Assembly (NCBI RefSeq): GCF_000691165.1
Contig: NZ_ASJD01000002.1
Span: forward strand, 1-64,000
Source of the DNA: Bacillus safensis FO-36b
GTDB taxonomy: Bacteria > Bacillota > Bacilli > Bacillales > Bacillaceae
Direction of reading: 5' to 3'
DNA length: 64,000 nt
Shown: positions 18,394 through 28,163 of the stretch, piece after piece
Numbering within the stretch: position 1 is the first letter of the stretch
Layout: every line of letters begins with the position of its first letter
The notes under the pieces: model-generated
What the model saw: only the letters and a program-made list of their open reading frames with translations
Databases searched by the model: none
Told to the model about the DNA's origin: nothing
Program-made: the position numbers and the translations under genes

Positions 18394-19411
18394 GTGTCAT
18401 CACCTCGATTTCAACCTGTTTGCTTTGGATATAGGCGATGGCTTTTTCTACCTCGGTCTCTTCTCCATTAATGTGGATAAAGAGTGTTCCAAACGCGCCT
18501 TCCTGCGTTTGAGAAATCTTCCCTTGAAGGATATTCACATCGACGTTGAAGGATCGAATGATTTCAGTGATCAGCGGCTGCTCGGCAGAATCTCCGATAA
18601 AGGACAATCGTACGACCTGACCTTCTTTTACTCGCTCTAGCACATGCTCAATTGTTTCTTTCGCTTCCTCTGGTTCTGCAAGCTGTTGCACAAATCGTTT
18701 CGTCATTTCTTCCTTCGGTTGTCTGAAGACGCGTAATACTTCGCCTTCTTCGACAATGCGTCCATTTTCCATGACCGCAACGCGATGACAAATTTTGCGA
18801 ATGACGTGCATTTCGTGTGTAATGAGCACAATCGTGAGCCCTAATCGTTTATTGATATCCGCCAAAAGCTCAAGGATCGAATCGGTCGTTTGCGGATCTA
18901 GCGCAGATGTCGCTTCGTCACATAGAAGAACCTTTGGATCATTCGCTAATGCTCTCGCAATGCCGACACGCTGTTTTTGCCCGCCGCTCAGCTGAGACGG
19001 ATACGCATTTTCTTTTCCTTCTAAACCGACCAATTTAATCAGTTCATTCGCACGCTCTCTCCGTTTTGATGTCGGTACACCTGCGATCTCAAGCGGGAAC
19101 ATAATATTTTGTCTCACCGTTCTTGACCAAAGCAAATTAAAGTGCTGGAAGATCATGCTGATTTCTTGTCTTGCTTTCCGAAGTTTCGCATTCGATACTT
19201 CATTGATCCGGTTGCCTGCCACTTCAACAATTCCTTCTGTTGGCAGCTCCAGACCGTTTAATAGGCGAATAAGCGAGCTTTTCCCTGCACCGCTATACCC
19301 GATAATTCCGAATATTTCACCTTTATCAATATCTAGGTTGACGTCTTTCACGGCATCAACATTTCCGCTTTTTGAATGGTACGTTTTTGATACATTCTGT
19401 AAATAAATCAC
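18386..19411 (-). CDS. metN: Methionine ABC transporter ATPase MetN
   Basis: ATPase subunit of the methionine importer. Walker A GYSGAGKSSLIR, signature LSGGQKQRVGIARA, Walker B VLLCDEATSALD, and a C-terminal NIL/ACT-like domain (about 265-341) that senses methionine. The frame extends upstream, but a GTG at 19411 with AGGTGA gives 341 aa, the B. subtilis length, and places the first residues at the normal IYLQNVSKTY. It is first in the operon, under an S-box leader. Confidence 0.95.
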   Translation of the reverse strand: MIYLQNVSKTYHSKSGNVDAVKDVNLDIDKGEIFGIIGYSGAGKSSLIRLLNGLELPTEGIVEVAGNRINEVSNAKLRKARQEISMIFQHFNLLWSRTVRQNIMFPLEIAGVPTSKRRERANELIKLVGLEGKENAYPSQLSGGQKQRVGIARALANDPKVLLCDEATSALDPQTTDSILELLADINKRLGLTIVLITHEMHVIRKICHRVAVMENGRIVEEGEVLRVFRQPKEEMTKRFVQQLAEPEEAKETIEHVLERVKEGQVVRLSFIGDSAEQPLITEIIRSFNVDVNILQGKISQTQEGAFGTLFIHINGEETEVEKAIAYIQSKQVEIEVMTHV

Positions 19412-19508
19412 AGTCTGATCACCTGCTTTCTTGCTGAATCTATAGGTTGCCATCACATACATTATTTATTCTTCTTTCTGTCATGACTCTAGCCTGACGC
19501 CAGGTCAG

Positions 19509-19676
19509 TAAAAAAGACCTAACTGCAACGCAAGCAGAAAGGCCTTTTATGTCAATTACGCCTTTCTCTCATCTTTCAAAGCGCTGCGGCTTTGAGTGAA
19601 TTGGCACCAATTTCAGCTATGCTGACGGTTGCCGGGTTTCATAGGGCACGTCCCTCCACCTCTCTTAATAAGAGAA
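19509..19676 (-). promoter_or_regulatory. SAM-I riboswitch (S box) of metNPQ
   Basis: On the minus strand the leader opens with CTCTTATTAAGAGAGGTGGA, then GGGACGTGCCCTATGAAACC and CGGCAACC, the diagnostic S-box core. It is followed by the P3/P4 stems and a terminator-like hairpin ending in TTTTTT at about 19511-19516. An alternative AGAAAGGC / GCCTTTCT pairing could serve as antiterminator. SAM binding should terminate transcription. Confidence 0.96.
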
Positions 19677-19716
19677 AATATGTTGTTTTATGTGATGTTC
19701 ATGTTTTTACTAACGT

Positions 19717-19745
19717 AGAATATCATGCTACCCGAGATATGTCAA
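19717..19745 (-). promoter_or_regulatory. metNPQ sigma-A promoter
   Basis: A perfect -35 TTGACA (19740-19745), 17 bp, then TATTCT (19717-19722) on the minus strand, about 35 nt before the S box. Confidence 0.75.
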
Positions 19746-19776
19746 CGCTGTAAATCGTTAATTTCCAAGTAAACAA

Positions 19777-20118
19777 CTACGTTATCATTTTTCGAAAAAA
19801 ACCGTTCGTCAGCCAAAGCACTGCCTCTAGTCTAAGGAGCGCACGGAATGACCCTTTGACTTTGACTTGTCCCCTGCTGATTAACTGCTGTAAGGACATA
19901 TCTCCGTCTAATAATTGAAGAATTTCTTTCCTCTCACCATAAAAGATGAGATCCGATAACTCAATTGCAGGTAGTTTCTTCACTTCACCACGTTCATCCA
20001 CAATCAATGTACAAGAGTCAGTTTCCGCCTCAAATGTAATCTTCAAGGATGATGATGAGAGCAGCGGCTTTAATAATAAACGCTGCCCTGTGTTACCATG
20101 GGCTTTCACATTTTCCAC
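19777..20118 (-). CDS. yusD: SCP2 sterol-carrier-like domain protein YusD
   Basis: Single-domain 113-aa protein resembling SCP2 lipid-binding folds (IVDERGEVKKLPAIELSDLI, then GDMSLQQLISRGQVKVKGSF). The start is a GTG with GGGAGG 8 nt upstream. An inverted repeat, GTATAACC / GGTTATAC, overlaps the ribosome site and might mask it. It lies between metN and yusE, as in B. subtilis. Biological role unknown. Confidence 0.8.
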   Translation of the reverse strand: MENVKAHGNTGQRLLLKPLLSSSSLKITFEAETDSCTLIVDERGEVKKLPAIELSDLIFYGERKEILQLLDGDMSLQQLISRGQVKVKGSFRALLRLEAVLWLTNGFFRKMIT

Positions 20119-20226
20119 ATGTATAACCTCCCTGTCATTTGGTTATACATAACATTTCTCTACAAACATCTTCTTGTCCTTTATAAATAACTCGACAAAT
20201 TTTCAAATGAATTTCTTGAAATATGA

Positions 20227-20253
20227 CAAAAAACCGCTTTATTTAGCGGTTTC
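20227..20253 (-). terminator. Terminator at the end of yusE
   Basis: Stem AAACCGCT / AGCGGTTT followed by T-rich sequence. The yusE stop codon lies in the loop. Confidence 0.75.
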
Positions 20254-20541
20254 AATCATTTCATGAAGATATGGAACTGAGTGAAAGGCATAGCCTTTTT
20301 GCACCAATTCACCTTTTTTAAACAGGAGAAAGCAAGGAACACTCTCAATTTCAAATGCTTTCGCAAAGCCTGGTGAATAGTTTAAATTGTTTTCGTAAAA
20401 TGGTACATCCGGCTGCATGGCGTCTACGACTGCCAGCATTTTCTTTGCCAGCTGGCATGTTCCGCAAAACGGTGTATATAAGTATAAAAGAAATAAATCG
20501 TCCTCTATCTCCTTGAATTCGTGTTCTTCAATCTCTTTCAT
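20239..20541 (-). CDS. yusE: Thioredoxin-like protein YusE
   Basis: Small cytoplasmic thioredoxin fold with active site TPFCGTCQLAKKML (C-G-T-C) and the cis-proline segment ESVPCFLLFKKGEL. 100 aa, typical of YusE. It follows yusF closely in an apparent yusFE unit. The redox partner is unknown. Confidence 0.88.
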   Translation of the reverse strand: MKEIEEHEFKEIEDDLFLLYLYTPFCGTCQLAKKMLAVVDAMQPDVPFYENNLNYSPGFAKAFEIESVPCFLLFKKGELVQKGYAFHSVPYLHEMIETAK

Positions 20542-20553
20542 ATACGTCCACCC

Positions 20554-20898
20554 TCATAAATATTTCGAATGAACATCAATGTTTGCAGCTAATAGGATAG
20601 ATGCAATGTGGGCTGACGGTGAAGCGGCCACTTCGCGGTACGTTCTGTCGACAAAAAGATGAAGTGCTTCAGGGAATTCTTTTCGAAATTGCTTCCGCAG
20701 TTTGTCGCCTGCATCGTCACTGTCAGCTAATATGTAAACGTCTTTCCCCAATAAATCGTCCACAAGCTGATCCAGCTTCGATGTACTGATCGTGCCATTG
20801 GTGCAAATGATGGTAACAGGTTCACTTATGACTTCTTTTAACTTTTGTTTGTCTGTTTTACCTTCTACAATGATGACCTTTTCTATCTCGACATTCAT
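20554..20898 (-). CDS. yusF: Toprim-domain protein YusF
   Basis: Small Toprim protein, similar to the nucleotidyl-transfer/hydrolysis fold of primases and RNase M5. The conserved Glu is in VIIVEGKTDKQKL and the DxD in YILADSDDAGDKLR. The frame extends to 20931, but the ATG at 20898 with GGGTGATC upstream gives the expected MNVEIEK start. The substrate is unknown. Confidence 0.82.
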   Translation of the reverse strand: MNVEIEKVIIVEGKTDKQKLKEVISEPVTIICTNGTISTSKLDQLVDDLLGKDVYILADSDDAGDKLRKQFRKEFPEALHLFVDRTYREVAASPSAHIASILLAANIDVHSKYL

Positions 20899-21029
20899 CA
20901 CGATCACCCGGCCCTTTTGACGTTGATTCACTTCTTCCTTAGATTACAATCTTTCATTCAGGTTGTAAAGATTGGGCGCCTCGTCATCAAAAAGACTGCA
21001 GCTTCTGTTCACTGCAGTCTCATCTGTGA

Positions 21030-21266
21030 TTAGCACCAGCCATTTTCATCGTCACAGTCAACATATTTTTCTGTCCCATCGGTTAATGTGTCCGTTAAAC
21101 GATAAAAACGATTTTGATCATAGGAATATCCCGATTTCAGCTCATATTGGTTTTCACTAATCATCGTGCCAATCTCTTCATTTTGATGATAAAGCACCAT
21201 GCCGCTTTCTTTGAATCGTCCAGTGACATGCTCTGTTATATCCACGTGTTCTTTTTGAAAAGACAA
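21030..21266 (-). CDS. yusG: DUF2553 protein YusG
   Basis: Small conserved Bacillus protein without known function (VDITEHVTGRFKESGM, ending in VDCDDENGWC). A TTG at 21266 preceded by GGGGGGTG gives 78 aa, the expected length; the longer frame from 21299 has no ribosome site. It lies just downstream of gcvH. Confidence 0.78.
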   Translation of the reverse strand: MSFQKEHVDITEHVTGRFKESGMVLYHQNEEIGTMISENQYELKSGYSYDQNRFYRLTDTLTDGTEKYVDCDDENGWC

Positions 21267-21310
21267 ATTGGACACCCCCCATAAAGGTAGAGTGTCCAAT
21301 TTCTCATGAA

Positions 21311-21694
21311 TTAGTCTTCTTTTGTCATTTCTTCATATTGCTCAGCTGTCATTAAGTTCTCAATTTCAGATGCATCAGCTGGTTCTACCACGATCATCCA
21401 TGCTTTTTCGTATGGAGAGTCGTTGACGAATTCTGGGCTGTCATCCAGCTCATCGTTCACTTCAACAATTGTGCCATTGATCGGTGCATAAAGTTCAGAA
21501 ACTGTTTTCACTGATTCTACACTTCCGAAAGGCTCGTCCGCTGTGATTTTGTCTCCTACTTCAGGAAGCTCAACGAACACGATATCGCCCAGCTCAGATT
21601 GAGCAAAATGCGTAATACCGATACGCACCTTATCTCCTTCTACTTTGACCCATTCATGTTCTTCTGAATAACGTAAATCTTTTGGTGTGCTCAT
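21311..21694 (-). CDS. gcvH: Glycine cleavage system H protein
   Basis: Lipoyl carrier of the glycine cleavage complex, and in Bacillus the hub for lipoate relay to 2-oxoacid dehydrogenases. The lipoylated lysine is in [10 protein letters not shown]. 127 aa, normal start THRI-like [12 protein letters not shown] region. GGAGGGG precedes the ATG. Confidence 0.96.
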   Translation of the reverse strand: MSTPKDLRYSEEHEWVKVEGDKVRIGITHFAQSELGDIVFVELPEVGDKITADEPFGSVESVKTVSELYAPINGTIVEVNDELDDSPEFVNDSPYEKAWMIVVEPADASEIENLMTAEQYEEMTKED

Positions 21695-21760
21695 TCAATA
21701 CCCCTCCAGTCTTTTCTTACAATCTATATTGAAGATACCACAATCTGAATGAAAGTTACA

Positions 21761-22120
21761 TCATTTCCAGACGCTTTTAAATGTATCTTCATTAAATCCT
21801 ACCGTGACTCGTTTTCCGTCTGTTGTAATCGGGCGCTTGATCAGCATTCCGTTAGACGCGAGTAATTCTAGCTGCTCGTCCTCTGACATTGCAGGAAGTT
21901 GATCTTTCAGCTGCAGCTCCCGGTATTTTTGCCCGCTTGTATTAAAGAATTTCTTCAGCTCTAAACCGCTTTTTTCGTAAAGGGCTTTTAATGTTTCTTT
22001 ATCAGGCGTCTCTTCGACGATATGTATGCTGTTGATGTCTTTATTGTGTGCTTCCAGCCACTTTTTTGCTTTTCGGCATGTACCACAAGATGGGTATTCG
22101 TAAAAATCTAAAGCCACCAT
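21761..22120 (-). CDS. yusI: ArsC/Spx-family protein YusI
   Basis: 119-aa thioredoxin-fold protein of the arsenate reductase/Spx family. The N-terminal EYPSCGTCRKAKKWLE carries a CxxC like Spx. The RPITTD-type C-terminal segment (LIKRPITTDGKRVTVGF) is typical. The ATG at 22120 with GGAGGTGAAA is used rather than the upstream frame start. Whether it reduces a substrate or regulates is unknown. Confidence 0.86.
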   Translation of the reverse strand: MVALDFYEYPSCGTCRKAKKWLEAHNKDINSIHIVEETPDKETLKALYEKSGLELKKFFNTSGQKYRELQLKDQLPAMSEDEQLELLASNGMLIKRPITTDGKRVTVGFNEDTFKSVWK

Positions 22121-22187
22121 TTTCACCTCCTGCAAATTGTGACAACATTTTATCACAAAATATTTTAAAAACCTAAATGTATGCTTA

Positions 22188-22216
22188 CAAAAAGGTGCGG
22201 AGTGTTATCCGCACCT
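22188..22216 (-). terminator. Terminator of fadNAE (distal hairpin of repeat B)
   Basis: AGGTGCGGAT / TCCGCACCT stem followed on the minus strand by TTTTT. The operon-proximal twin at 22392-22415 lacks the T-run. Confidence 0.7.
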
Positions 22217-22415
22217 CAGATTGTTGACAAAGGGATAAAATGATCTTTATTTTAGCCCTTTGTCTTCTTTTCAGCGTGATAGAAAACCTTTGCAGTCTAG
22301 GAAGGACGAGTACCGGAGCGGAGCGAATGAAACATTCGTGAGCACCGGCACGCAGGACTGACAACGAATGCGAGGGTTTGTCTACACGCTGAGGTGCGGA
22401 GTGATATCCGCACCT
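22193..22415. repeat. Repeat copy B bracketed by duplicated hairpin
   Basis: Second copy of the core seen at 16.7 kb (about 22217-22391). It lies between AGGTGCGGA / TCCGCACCT hairpins at 22193-22216 and 22392-22415 that differ from each other by one loop base and are unrelated to the hairpins of copies A and C. The inner stem GACAAAGGG / CCCTTTGTC is perfect here. It sits at the terminator of the fadNAE operon. Confidence 0.85.
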
Positions 22416-22427
22416 TTTAAGCCGTCC

Positions 22428-24209
22428 TTATACGATATATTTCTCTGCTTCAAAGATTCGTTTCGCCACTTCGCGCTTTTTAGCGATGACATTGATCGGC
22501 GTAAATCTTGTCAGCTTGCGAAGGGCTGACAGGCTCATGCGGAGTGAATCTCCTTCCTCCATCGCAATCAAGGATTCTTTTGCATGGGCTTCAATCTTTA
22601 AGAAAGCCTCCTGCGTGAAAATTTGTGTGTAAGCAAGCTTTTGTTCATTCTTTTCTGCCCCTGTTGCAGCGATTGCCTTTTCTGTACGCAGAACCGCTGA
22701 TTCAGCAGCAAAAATTTCATTGACGATATCGGCTATGTTCACAAGAATTTCTTGCTCTTTGTCTAAGGCTTTCCCGTATTTCATGGCTGCCATACCAGCC
22801 ACCATTAAGGCGATCTTTTTCGCATGGGCGAGCAAATATTTTTCTTGATCGAGCGGCTGATCGCCTGGCTCTTCCGGCATCATCATCATCAGCTCTTCCT
22901 GTAAGGTTTGCGCTTTTTGAAGCAGCGGAAGCTCTCCTTTCATCGCTTTCTTCAAGAATGTACCTGGTACAAGCAAACGGTTGATTTCGTTTGTCCCTTC
23001 AAAGATACGGTTAATTCGTGAGTCGCGATAGGCTCTTTCGACCTCGTATTCTTGCATGAATCCATATCCGCCGTGAATCTGCACGCCTTCATCCACAATA
23101 TAATCTAACGTTTCAGAGCCGAGCACTTTACAGAGAGAACATTCAATCGCATATTCCGCAATGGATTGGGCAATTTGTTTGCCGTCTTTTTGCTCTTCAT
23201 CACTTAAGAGCCCCATCCGCTGTTCAAATAATCCAACCGTGCGGTAAACTGCACTTTCCATCGCATAGAGCTTTGCTGACATATTGGCTGCTTTTTCACC
23301 AATTAAGCTGAATTGAGAAATTGGTGTTTTGAACTGCTTACGCTGGTTCGCATATTCTGCCGACAATTGAATGACGCGCTTTGATGCACCGATTGTGCCG
23401 ACTGCCAGCTTATAGCGCCCAATATTCAAAATGTTAAAGGCAATCACATGACCTCTGCCGGCTTCACCGAGCAAATTCTCCTTCGGTACTTGGGCATCTT
23501 CAAGAATTAATGTTCTTGTCGATGATCCTTTAATGCCCATCTTTTTCTCCTCAGGTCCCGTTTTGACACCTGGAAAATCCTTTTCGACGATAAAAGCAGA
23601 GAAGTGTTCACCATCAATCTTCGCATACACAACAAAGACATCGGCAAATGCGGAGTTTGTGATCCACTGCTTTTCTCCATTCAGGACATAATGAGTACCT
23701 GCTTCATTCAGAACTGCGGTTGTTTTTGCTCCAAGAGCGTCAGAGCCTGATCCTGGCTCAGTGAGTGCGTACGCCGCAATGGTTTCACCAGAGGCGAGTC
23801 CAGGCAGGTACGTTTCCTTTTGCGCTTGATTTCCGAAGAGCACGATCGGCAGAGAACCAATACCGACATGAGCACCATAGGAAAGTGAGAAGCTTCCTGC
23901 TCTAGCGAATTTTTCAGTAATGATCGCTGAACTGATTTTATCTAATCCAAGCCCGCCGAATTCTTCAGGCACATCGGCTCCTAAAAGTCCAAGCTCACCA
24001 GCCTTTTTGAGAAGCCTGACCGAATGCTCGAACTCATGGTTTTCAATTTGATCAATATGCGGAACAACATCTTGTAAAATATAATCCTCTGTTGTTTTTC
24101 CAATCATTTGATGTTCATCAGAGAAATCCTCCGGTGTAAAAATATGCTCATAATTCGTCTCATCAATTAAAAAGCTTCCACCCTTTTTTACATCTTCCAA
24201 TGCTTTCAT
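22428..24209 (-). CDS. fadE: Acyl-CoA dehydrogenase FadE
   Basis: FAD enzyme for the first step of fatty-acid beta-oxidation. FAD/substrate motifs include [17 protein letters not shown] and the C-terminal [20 protein letters not shown]. 593 aa, longer than classic 380-aa enzymes because of a C-terminal extension, as in B. subtilis YusJ. Last gene of fadNAE, under the FadR box at 27820. Confidence 0.95.
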   Translation of the reverse strand: MKALEDVKKGGSFLIDETNYEHIFTPEDFSDEHQMIGKTTEDYILQDVVPHIDQIENHEFEHSVRLLKKAGELGLLGADVPEEFGGLGLDKISSAIITEKFARAGSFSLSYGAHVGIGSLPIVLFGNQAQKETYLPGLASGETIAAYALTEPGSGSDALGAKTTAVLNEAGTHYVLNGEKQWITNSAFADVFVVYAKIDGEHFSAFIVEKDFPGVKTGPEEKKMGIKGSSTRTLILEDAQVPKENLLGEAGRGHVIAFNILNIGRYKLAVGTIGASKRVIQLSAEYANQRKQFKTPISQFSLIGEKAANMSAKLYAMESAVYRTVGLFEQRMGLLSDEEQKDGKQIAQSIAEYAIECSLCKVLGSETLDYIVDEGVQIHGGYGFMQEYEVERAYRDSRINRIFEGTNEINRLLVPGTFLKKAMKGELPLLQKAQTLQEELMMMMPEEPGDQPLDQEKYLLAHAKKIALMVAGMAAMKYGKALDKEQEILVNIADIVNEIFAAESAVLRTEKAIAATGAEKNEQKLAYTQIFTQEAFLKIEAHAKESLIAMEEGDSLRMSLSALRKLTRFTPINVIAKKREVAKRIFEAEKYIV

Positions 24210-24223
24210 CCTGATTTCCCCCT

Positions 24224-25399
24224 TTAGATCAATTCAAAAATGCCTGCTGCTCCCATGCCCCCGCCGATACACATTGTGACAATGCCAAATTGCTCGTTTC
24301 GCCGTTTCATTTCATGAATCAGTGACAGCGTTAGTTTCGTTCCTGTACAGCCGAGCGGATGTCCGAGCGCAATGGCCCCGCCATTGACATTCACCTTTTC
24401 CTCATCAATTCCTAAATGGCGAATGACTTGAATTGCCTGAGAAGCAAACGCTTCGTTTAATTCAAACAGGCCAATATCCTTCAGCTCAAGTCCAGCGATT
24501 TTCAGCGCACGCGGAATGGCTTCAACCGGACCGATTCCCATCACTTCAGGCGGTACACCGCCAACAGCAAATGCTCTGAATTTAGCGAGCGGCTGAAGAG
24601 AAAGTGAGGATGCTTTCTCGCGGTCCATCATCATCACACACGCAGCCCCGTCACTTGTCTGCGAAGAGTTCCCTGCGGTCACTGTGCCTTTTGTCGAAAA
24701 GGCTGGACGCAAAGTGGAAAGAATCTCCTCCGTTGTGCCTGCTCTCACACCTTCATCTTGTGAGAACGTGAATTGATGCTCTTCTAATTGATATTGCTCT
24801 CCTACCCGTCGTTCCGTTACATCAACGGGCACAATTTCATCTGAGAATTTCCCCTCTTGAAGTGCCCTTGCTGCCTTTTGATGACTCCTCACCGCAAAGG
24901 CGTCCTGATCTTGACGTGTGACCTGATACTTTTGCGCCACTTGCTCTGCCGTGTGACCCATGCTCATGTAGTATTCAGGCGCTTGCTCTGCCAAGAGAGC
25001 ATTTGGACGAATGGAATGCCCCATCATCGGCACCTGCGACATCGATTCGACTCCTCCGGCTAAAATCGTGTCTGCCTGCCCGAGCATAATACGTTCACCC
25101 GCATAAGCGATAGATTGAAGACCAGACGAGCAGTAACGGTTTATGGTGATGGCAGGTACTGTATAAGGCAGTCCCGCTAATGCTCCAATATTTCGGGCCA
25201 CATTTAACCCCTGCTCTGCTTCTGGCGTTGCACAGCCAATGATCAAATCATCTATCTGTCCGTCGTATTCACCGGCACGCTTTAACGTTTCTTTTACACA
25301 TAATGCGCCCATATCATCAGGACGGACATGTTTTAACGATCCTTTTTTCGCCTTCCCTACTGGTGTTCTTGCGCCAGCGACAATGACTGCTTCTCTCAT
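24224..25399 (-). CDS. fadA: 3-ketoacyl-CoA thiolase FadA
   Basis: Thiolase that releases acetyl-CoA in beta-oxidation. The nucleophile cysteine is in NRYCSSGLQS; the catalytic His and second Cys are in ALGHPLGCTG and TMCIGGGMGAAG. 391 aa. Second gene of the fadNAE operon. Confidence 0.96.
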   Translation of the reverse strand: MREAVIVAGARTPVGKAKKGSLKHVRPDDMGALCVKETLKRAGEYDGQIDDLIIGCATPEAEQGLNVARNIGALAGLPYTVPAITINRYCSSGLQSIAYAGERIMLGQADTILAGGVESMSQVPMMGHSIRPNALLAEQAPEYYMSMGHTAEQVAQKYQVTRQDQDAFAVRSHQKAARALQEGKFSDEIVPVDVTERRVGEQYQLEEHQFTFSQDEGVRAGTTEEILSTLRPAFSTKGTVTAGNSSQTSDGAACVMMMDREKASSLSLQPLAKFRAFAVGGVPPEVMGIGPVEAIPRALKIAGLELKDIGLFELNEAFASQAIQVIRHLGIDEEKVNVNGGAIALGHPLGCTGTKLTLSLIHEMKRRNEQFGIVTMCIGGGMGAAGIFELI

Positions 25400-25411
25400 T
25401 TTGACTCCCCC

Positions 25412-27799
25412 TTAGTTACGTAAAGGTTTTCCTTTGACGAGCATGTGCTGCATACGTGCCTGTGATTTCACTTCTCCTACAAGACTTAAAAAGGCTTCTC
25501 TTTCAAGCTCTAATAAATATTGCTCCTCTACCTCTGTTCCAAATGGCAGTTTCCCGCCGGAAATGACATGAGCTAATTTTTTTACAATGGTCATGTCATG
25601 CTCTGAAATGTATCCAGACAGTCTCATATTTTCAGCAGCCAAAATCATCGCTGCATAGCCTGTTTCTCCCATGACCGGCACCTTTTGCTTGAGCGGCGCA
25701 CGATAACCGGCTTCATCAAGAGAGAGCACCAGTTGTTTTGCATCATAGATCAGGTGATCCCCGTTCATACTGATCCGGTCGTTCACGCGGAGCATGTTCA
25801 TATCCCGCGCTTCCTCAGCTGAAGTTGATACTTTTGCCATCGCAATTGTTTCAAATGTTTTCAGCGTGGCATCCTGTATAGCCGTCTGCGACGGCTTCAT
25901 TGACCCTTGCAGGTGACGAAGATATAACTCTTTGTTTCCGCCGCCTCCTGGAATCAGTCCTACTCCCGCTTCCACAAGTCCCATGTACGTTTCGCTGGAC
26001 GCCTGTATAGCTGCTGCCGGCAGACAAACTTCTGTTCCGCCTCCTAATGTCATCCCAAACGGTGCGGCTACGACTGGGCGCTCGCTATATTTGACCTTCA
26101 TCATCGCCTGCTGGAAGCGCCTGATCACAAAGTCAATCTCAAAGAAATTATCGTCCTGTGCTTCCATTAAAATCAGGGCAAGGTTTGCGCCAACACAGAA
26201 GTTCTTCCCTTGGTTTCCGATGACAAGCCCTTTATAATTCTTTTCCGTCTCATCAACAGCGCGATTGATCATATCAATGACATCTAGTCCAATGGCATTG
26301 CTTTTAGAATGAAATTCGAGCAAGGCGACGTCATCACCAATATCGATCAGGCTCGCACCAGAATTTTTGAAGATAACGTCGTGTTTCTTTTTCAATCTAG
26401 CTAAAGAAATATGTTTGTCGTTCCCTTTTTCCTGTTCATAAGCCCCGTTATGATAAAAAGCTCGCTCTCCTTCAGCATTCTCTTGATAGAATGTCTCGTG
26501 TCCTTTTGACAGCATGTCTTGCACCCACGCTGGGATGCTGCGGCCTTCTGCTTCCATGCGCTCGGCGGCTTTTTTGACACCAATTGCATCCCACAGCTCA
26601 AATGGGCCGTGCTGCCAGCCGAATCCCCATTTCATTGCGTTATCGATGGAAAGAATATCATCCGCAATTTCACCTTTTAGATGAGCTGAATAAAGAAGCA
26701 CGGGCGCTGTCATATTCCAAAGCAATTGCCCTGCACGGTCATCCTGATAAATAAGCGCTTTCAACTTTGCTTTTGCACCCTTTTGCTGTTTCGCCATCTC
26801 AATGCCTGGATCTTTTAGCTTTGTGCGTTCACCATATGTGAGCGTCACTGGGTCAAGCTCTAAAATGACCTTCCCATTTTTTTGATAAAAACCTTGGCCT
26901 GCCTTGCTGCCAATCCATCCTTTTTCGAGCATTCTTTCAATAAACTCAGGCAGCTGAAAAATCTCTTTTTCCTTTCCTTCCACCTGTTCATATACGTTTC
27001 GTGCCACATGAGAAAACGTGTCGAGCCCCACGACATCAAGTGTACGGAAGGTCGCACTTTTCGGTCTTCCAATGAGGGGTCCTGTGACAGAATCCACTTC
27101 TCCGATGGTGTATTTGTTCTCAAGCATTTCACGCACTGTGACAAGAAGTCCATAAGTGCCAATGCGGTTTGCAATAAAGTTCGGTGTGTCCTTTGCTTCA
27201 ACCACCCCTTTGCCGAGTACATCCTCGCCAAATGTTTTCATAAATGACAGTACTTCTGGATCTGTTTCTTGAATAGGAATGATTTCTAAGAGCTTTAGAT
27301 AACGAGCTGGGTTAAAAAAATGTGTGCCTAAAAAGTGGCGTTTAAAATCATCTGATCGGCCTTCTGCCATTTTTTCAACTGAAATACCGGATGTATTGCT
27401 TGATACGATGCTTCCTTCTTTGCGGTGTTCGTCGATGAGAGAGAATACGTGTTGTTTGATGCTGAGCTTTTCAGTGACGACTTCAATGATCCAGTCAGCA
27501 TCGTGTAATAAGGAAAGGTGGTCTGTGAGATTTCCCGGTGTGATGTATGATAGGTTTTTTGCTGAAGTAAGAGGTGCTGGCTTTTGCTTTAATAATTTTT
27601 TCATCGCTTCTTGACTTAATCGATTCCGAACACTAGGGTGATCAAGCGTCCGCTTTTTCGCCGTTTCTTCCTTTGTCAGTTCATTTGGCACAATATCTAG
27701 CAGTGTAACTGGTATCCCAATATTGGCTAAATGTGCAGCAATGCCTGAGCCCATGACACCTGAACCAATGACAGCCGCCTTGCGAATATGTTTGCCCAT
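25412..27799 (-). CDS. fadN: 3-hydroxyacyl-CoA dehydrogenase / enoyl-CoA hydratase FadN
   Basis: Bifunctional beta-oxidation enzyme. The N-terminal NAD-binding dehydrogenase has IGSGVMGSGIAAHLANIG and GTHFFNPARYLKLLEII. The C-terminal crotonase domain (about 490-700) has the oxyanion GKNFCVGANLAL and LGGGTEVCLPA segments. The ATG at 27799 follows GGGGG and is chosen over an upstream frame start. First gene of the operon; a FadR palindrome lies 20 nt upstream. Confidence 0.95.
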   Translation of the reverse strand: MGKHIRKAAVIGSGVMGSGIAAHLANIGIPVTLLDIVPNELTKEETAKKRTLDHPSVRNRLSQEAMKKLLKQKPAPLTSAKNLSYITPGNLTDHLSLLHDADWIIEVVTEKLSIKQHVFSLIDEHRKEGSIVSSNTSGISVEKMAEGRSDDFKRHFLGTHFFNPARYLKLLEIIPIQETDPEVLSFMKTFGEDVLGKGVVEAKDTPNFIANRIGTYGLLVTVREMLENKYTIGEVDSVTGPLIGRPKSATFRTLDVVGLDTFSHVARNVYEQVEGKEKEIFQLPEFIERMLEKGWIGSKAGQGFYQKNGKVILELDPVTLTYGERTKLKDPGIEMAKQQKGAKAKLKALIYQDDRAGQLLWNMTAPVLLYSAHLKGEIADDILSIDNAMKWGFGWQHGPFELWDAIGVKKAAERMEAEGRSIPAWVQDMLSKGHETFYQENAEGERAFYHNGAYEQEKGNDKHISLARLKKKHDVIFKNSGASLIDIGDDVALLEFHSKSNAIGLDVIDMINRAVDETEKNYKGLVIGNQGKNFCVGANLALILMEAQDDNFFEIDFVIRRFQQAMMKVKYSERPVVAAPFGMTLGGGTEVCLPAAAIQASSETYMGLVEAGVGLIPGGGGNKELYLRHLQGSMKPSQTAIQDATLKTFETIAMAKVSTSAEEARDMNMLRVNDRISMNGDHLIYDAKQLVLSLDEAGYRAPLKQKVPVMGETGYAAMILAAENMRLSGYISEHDMTIVKKLAHVISGGKLPFGTEVEEQYLLELEREAFLSLVGEVKSQARMQHMLVKGKPLRN

Positions 27800-27819
27800 A
27801 AATATCCCCCTAAACTTTT

Positions 27820-27837
27820 TGAATGAACAGTCATTCA
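27820..27837. promoter_or_regulatory. FadR operator of fadNAE
   Basis: TGAATGACTGTTCATTCA (minus strand) is a near-exact match to the known Bacillus FadR palindrome TGAATGAMTANTCATTCA. The repressor is released by long-chain acyl-CoA, so the operon should respond to fatty acids. Confidence 0.9.
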
Positions 27838-27999
27838 TTTTTTTGTCCAAAAAAAAGCAATGCCTCTTTCTTTATCTTAAAAGATTTTCCGAAACAGTTC
27901 AATAGCAGATTTCAAAAATTTACACATTCTCGTGTGCCTCCGTTTGCGGCGTATGAATTACAGATGAGAGGGAATTGTAAGAATGGAGGTGATGTCCAC

Positions 28000-28137
28000 A
28001 TGTCTCGTTTGAAAAAAAACCCATCGAAAGCAGGCGTAAGTGCTGCAAGTGTAAAAGGAAACGCAGGTCCATCACAGGAAGCAGACCTTGGCGGGAAAAA
28101 AACCAGTCAAAATCAGCAATATAAAAAGAATCAGTAA
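28000..28137 (+). CDS. Small basic protein (45 aa), probable minor spore protein
   Basis: Too short for most gene finders. 45 aa, rich in Lys, Ser, Gly, Asn and Gln (MSRLKKNPSKAG start, ending NQQYKKNQ), disordered in character and similar in style to minor small acid-soluble spore proteins, though I cannot assign a family. GGAGGTGATG is well spaced from the ATG. It precedes two coat-like genes by 26 nt, so a forespore or mother-cell spore operon is likely. Confidence 0.6.
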   Translation: MSRLKKNPSKAGVSAASVKGNAGPSQEADLGGKKTSQNQQYKKNQ

Positions 28138-28163
28138 GGAAACAAAATCGTAAGGAGGAACAC

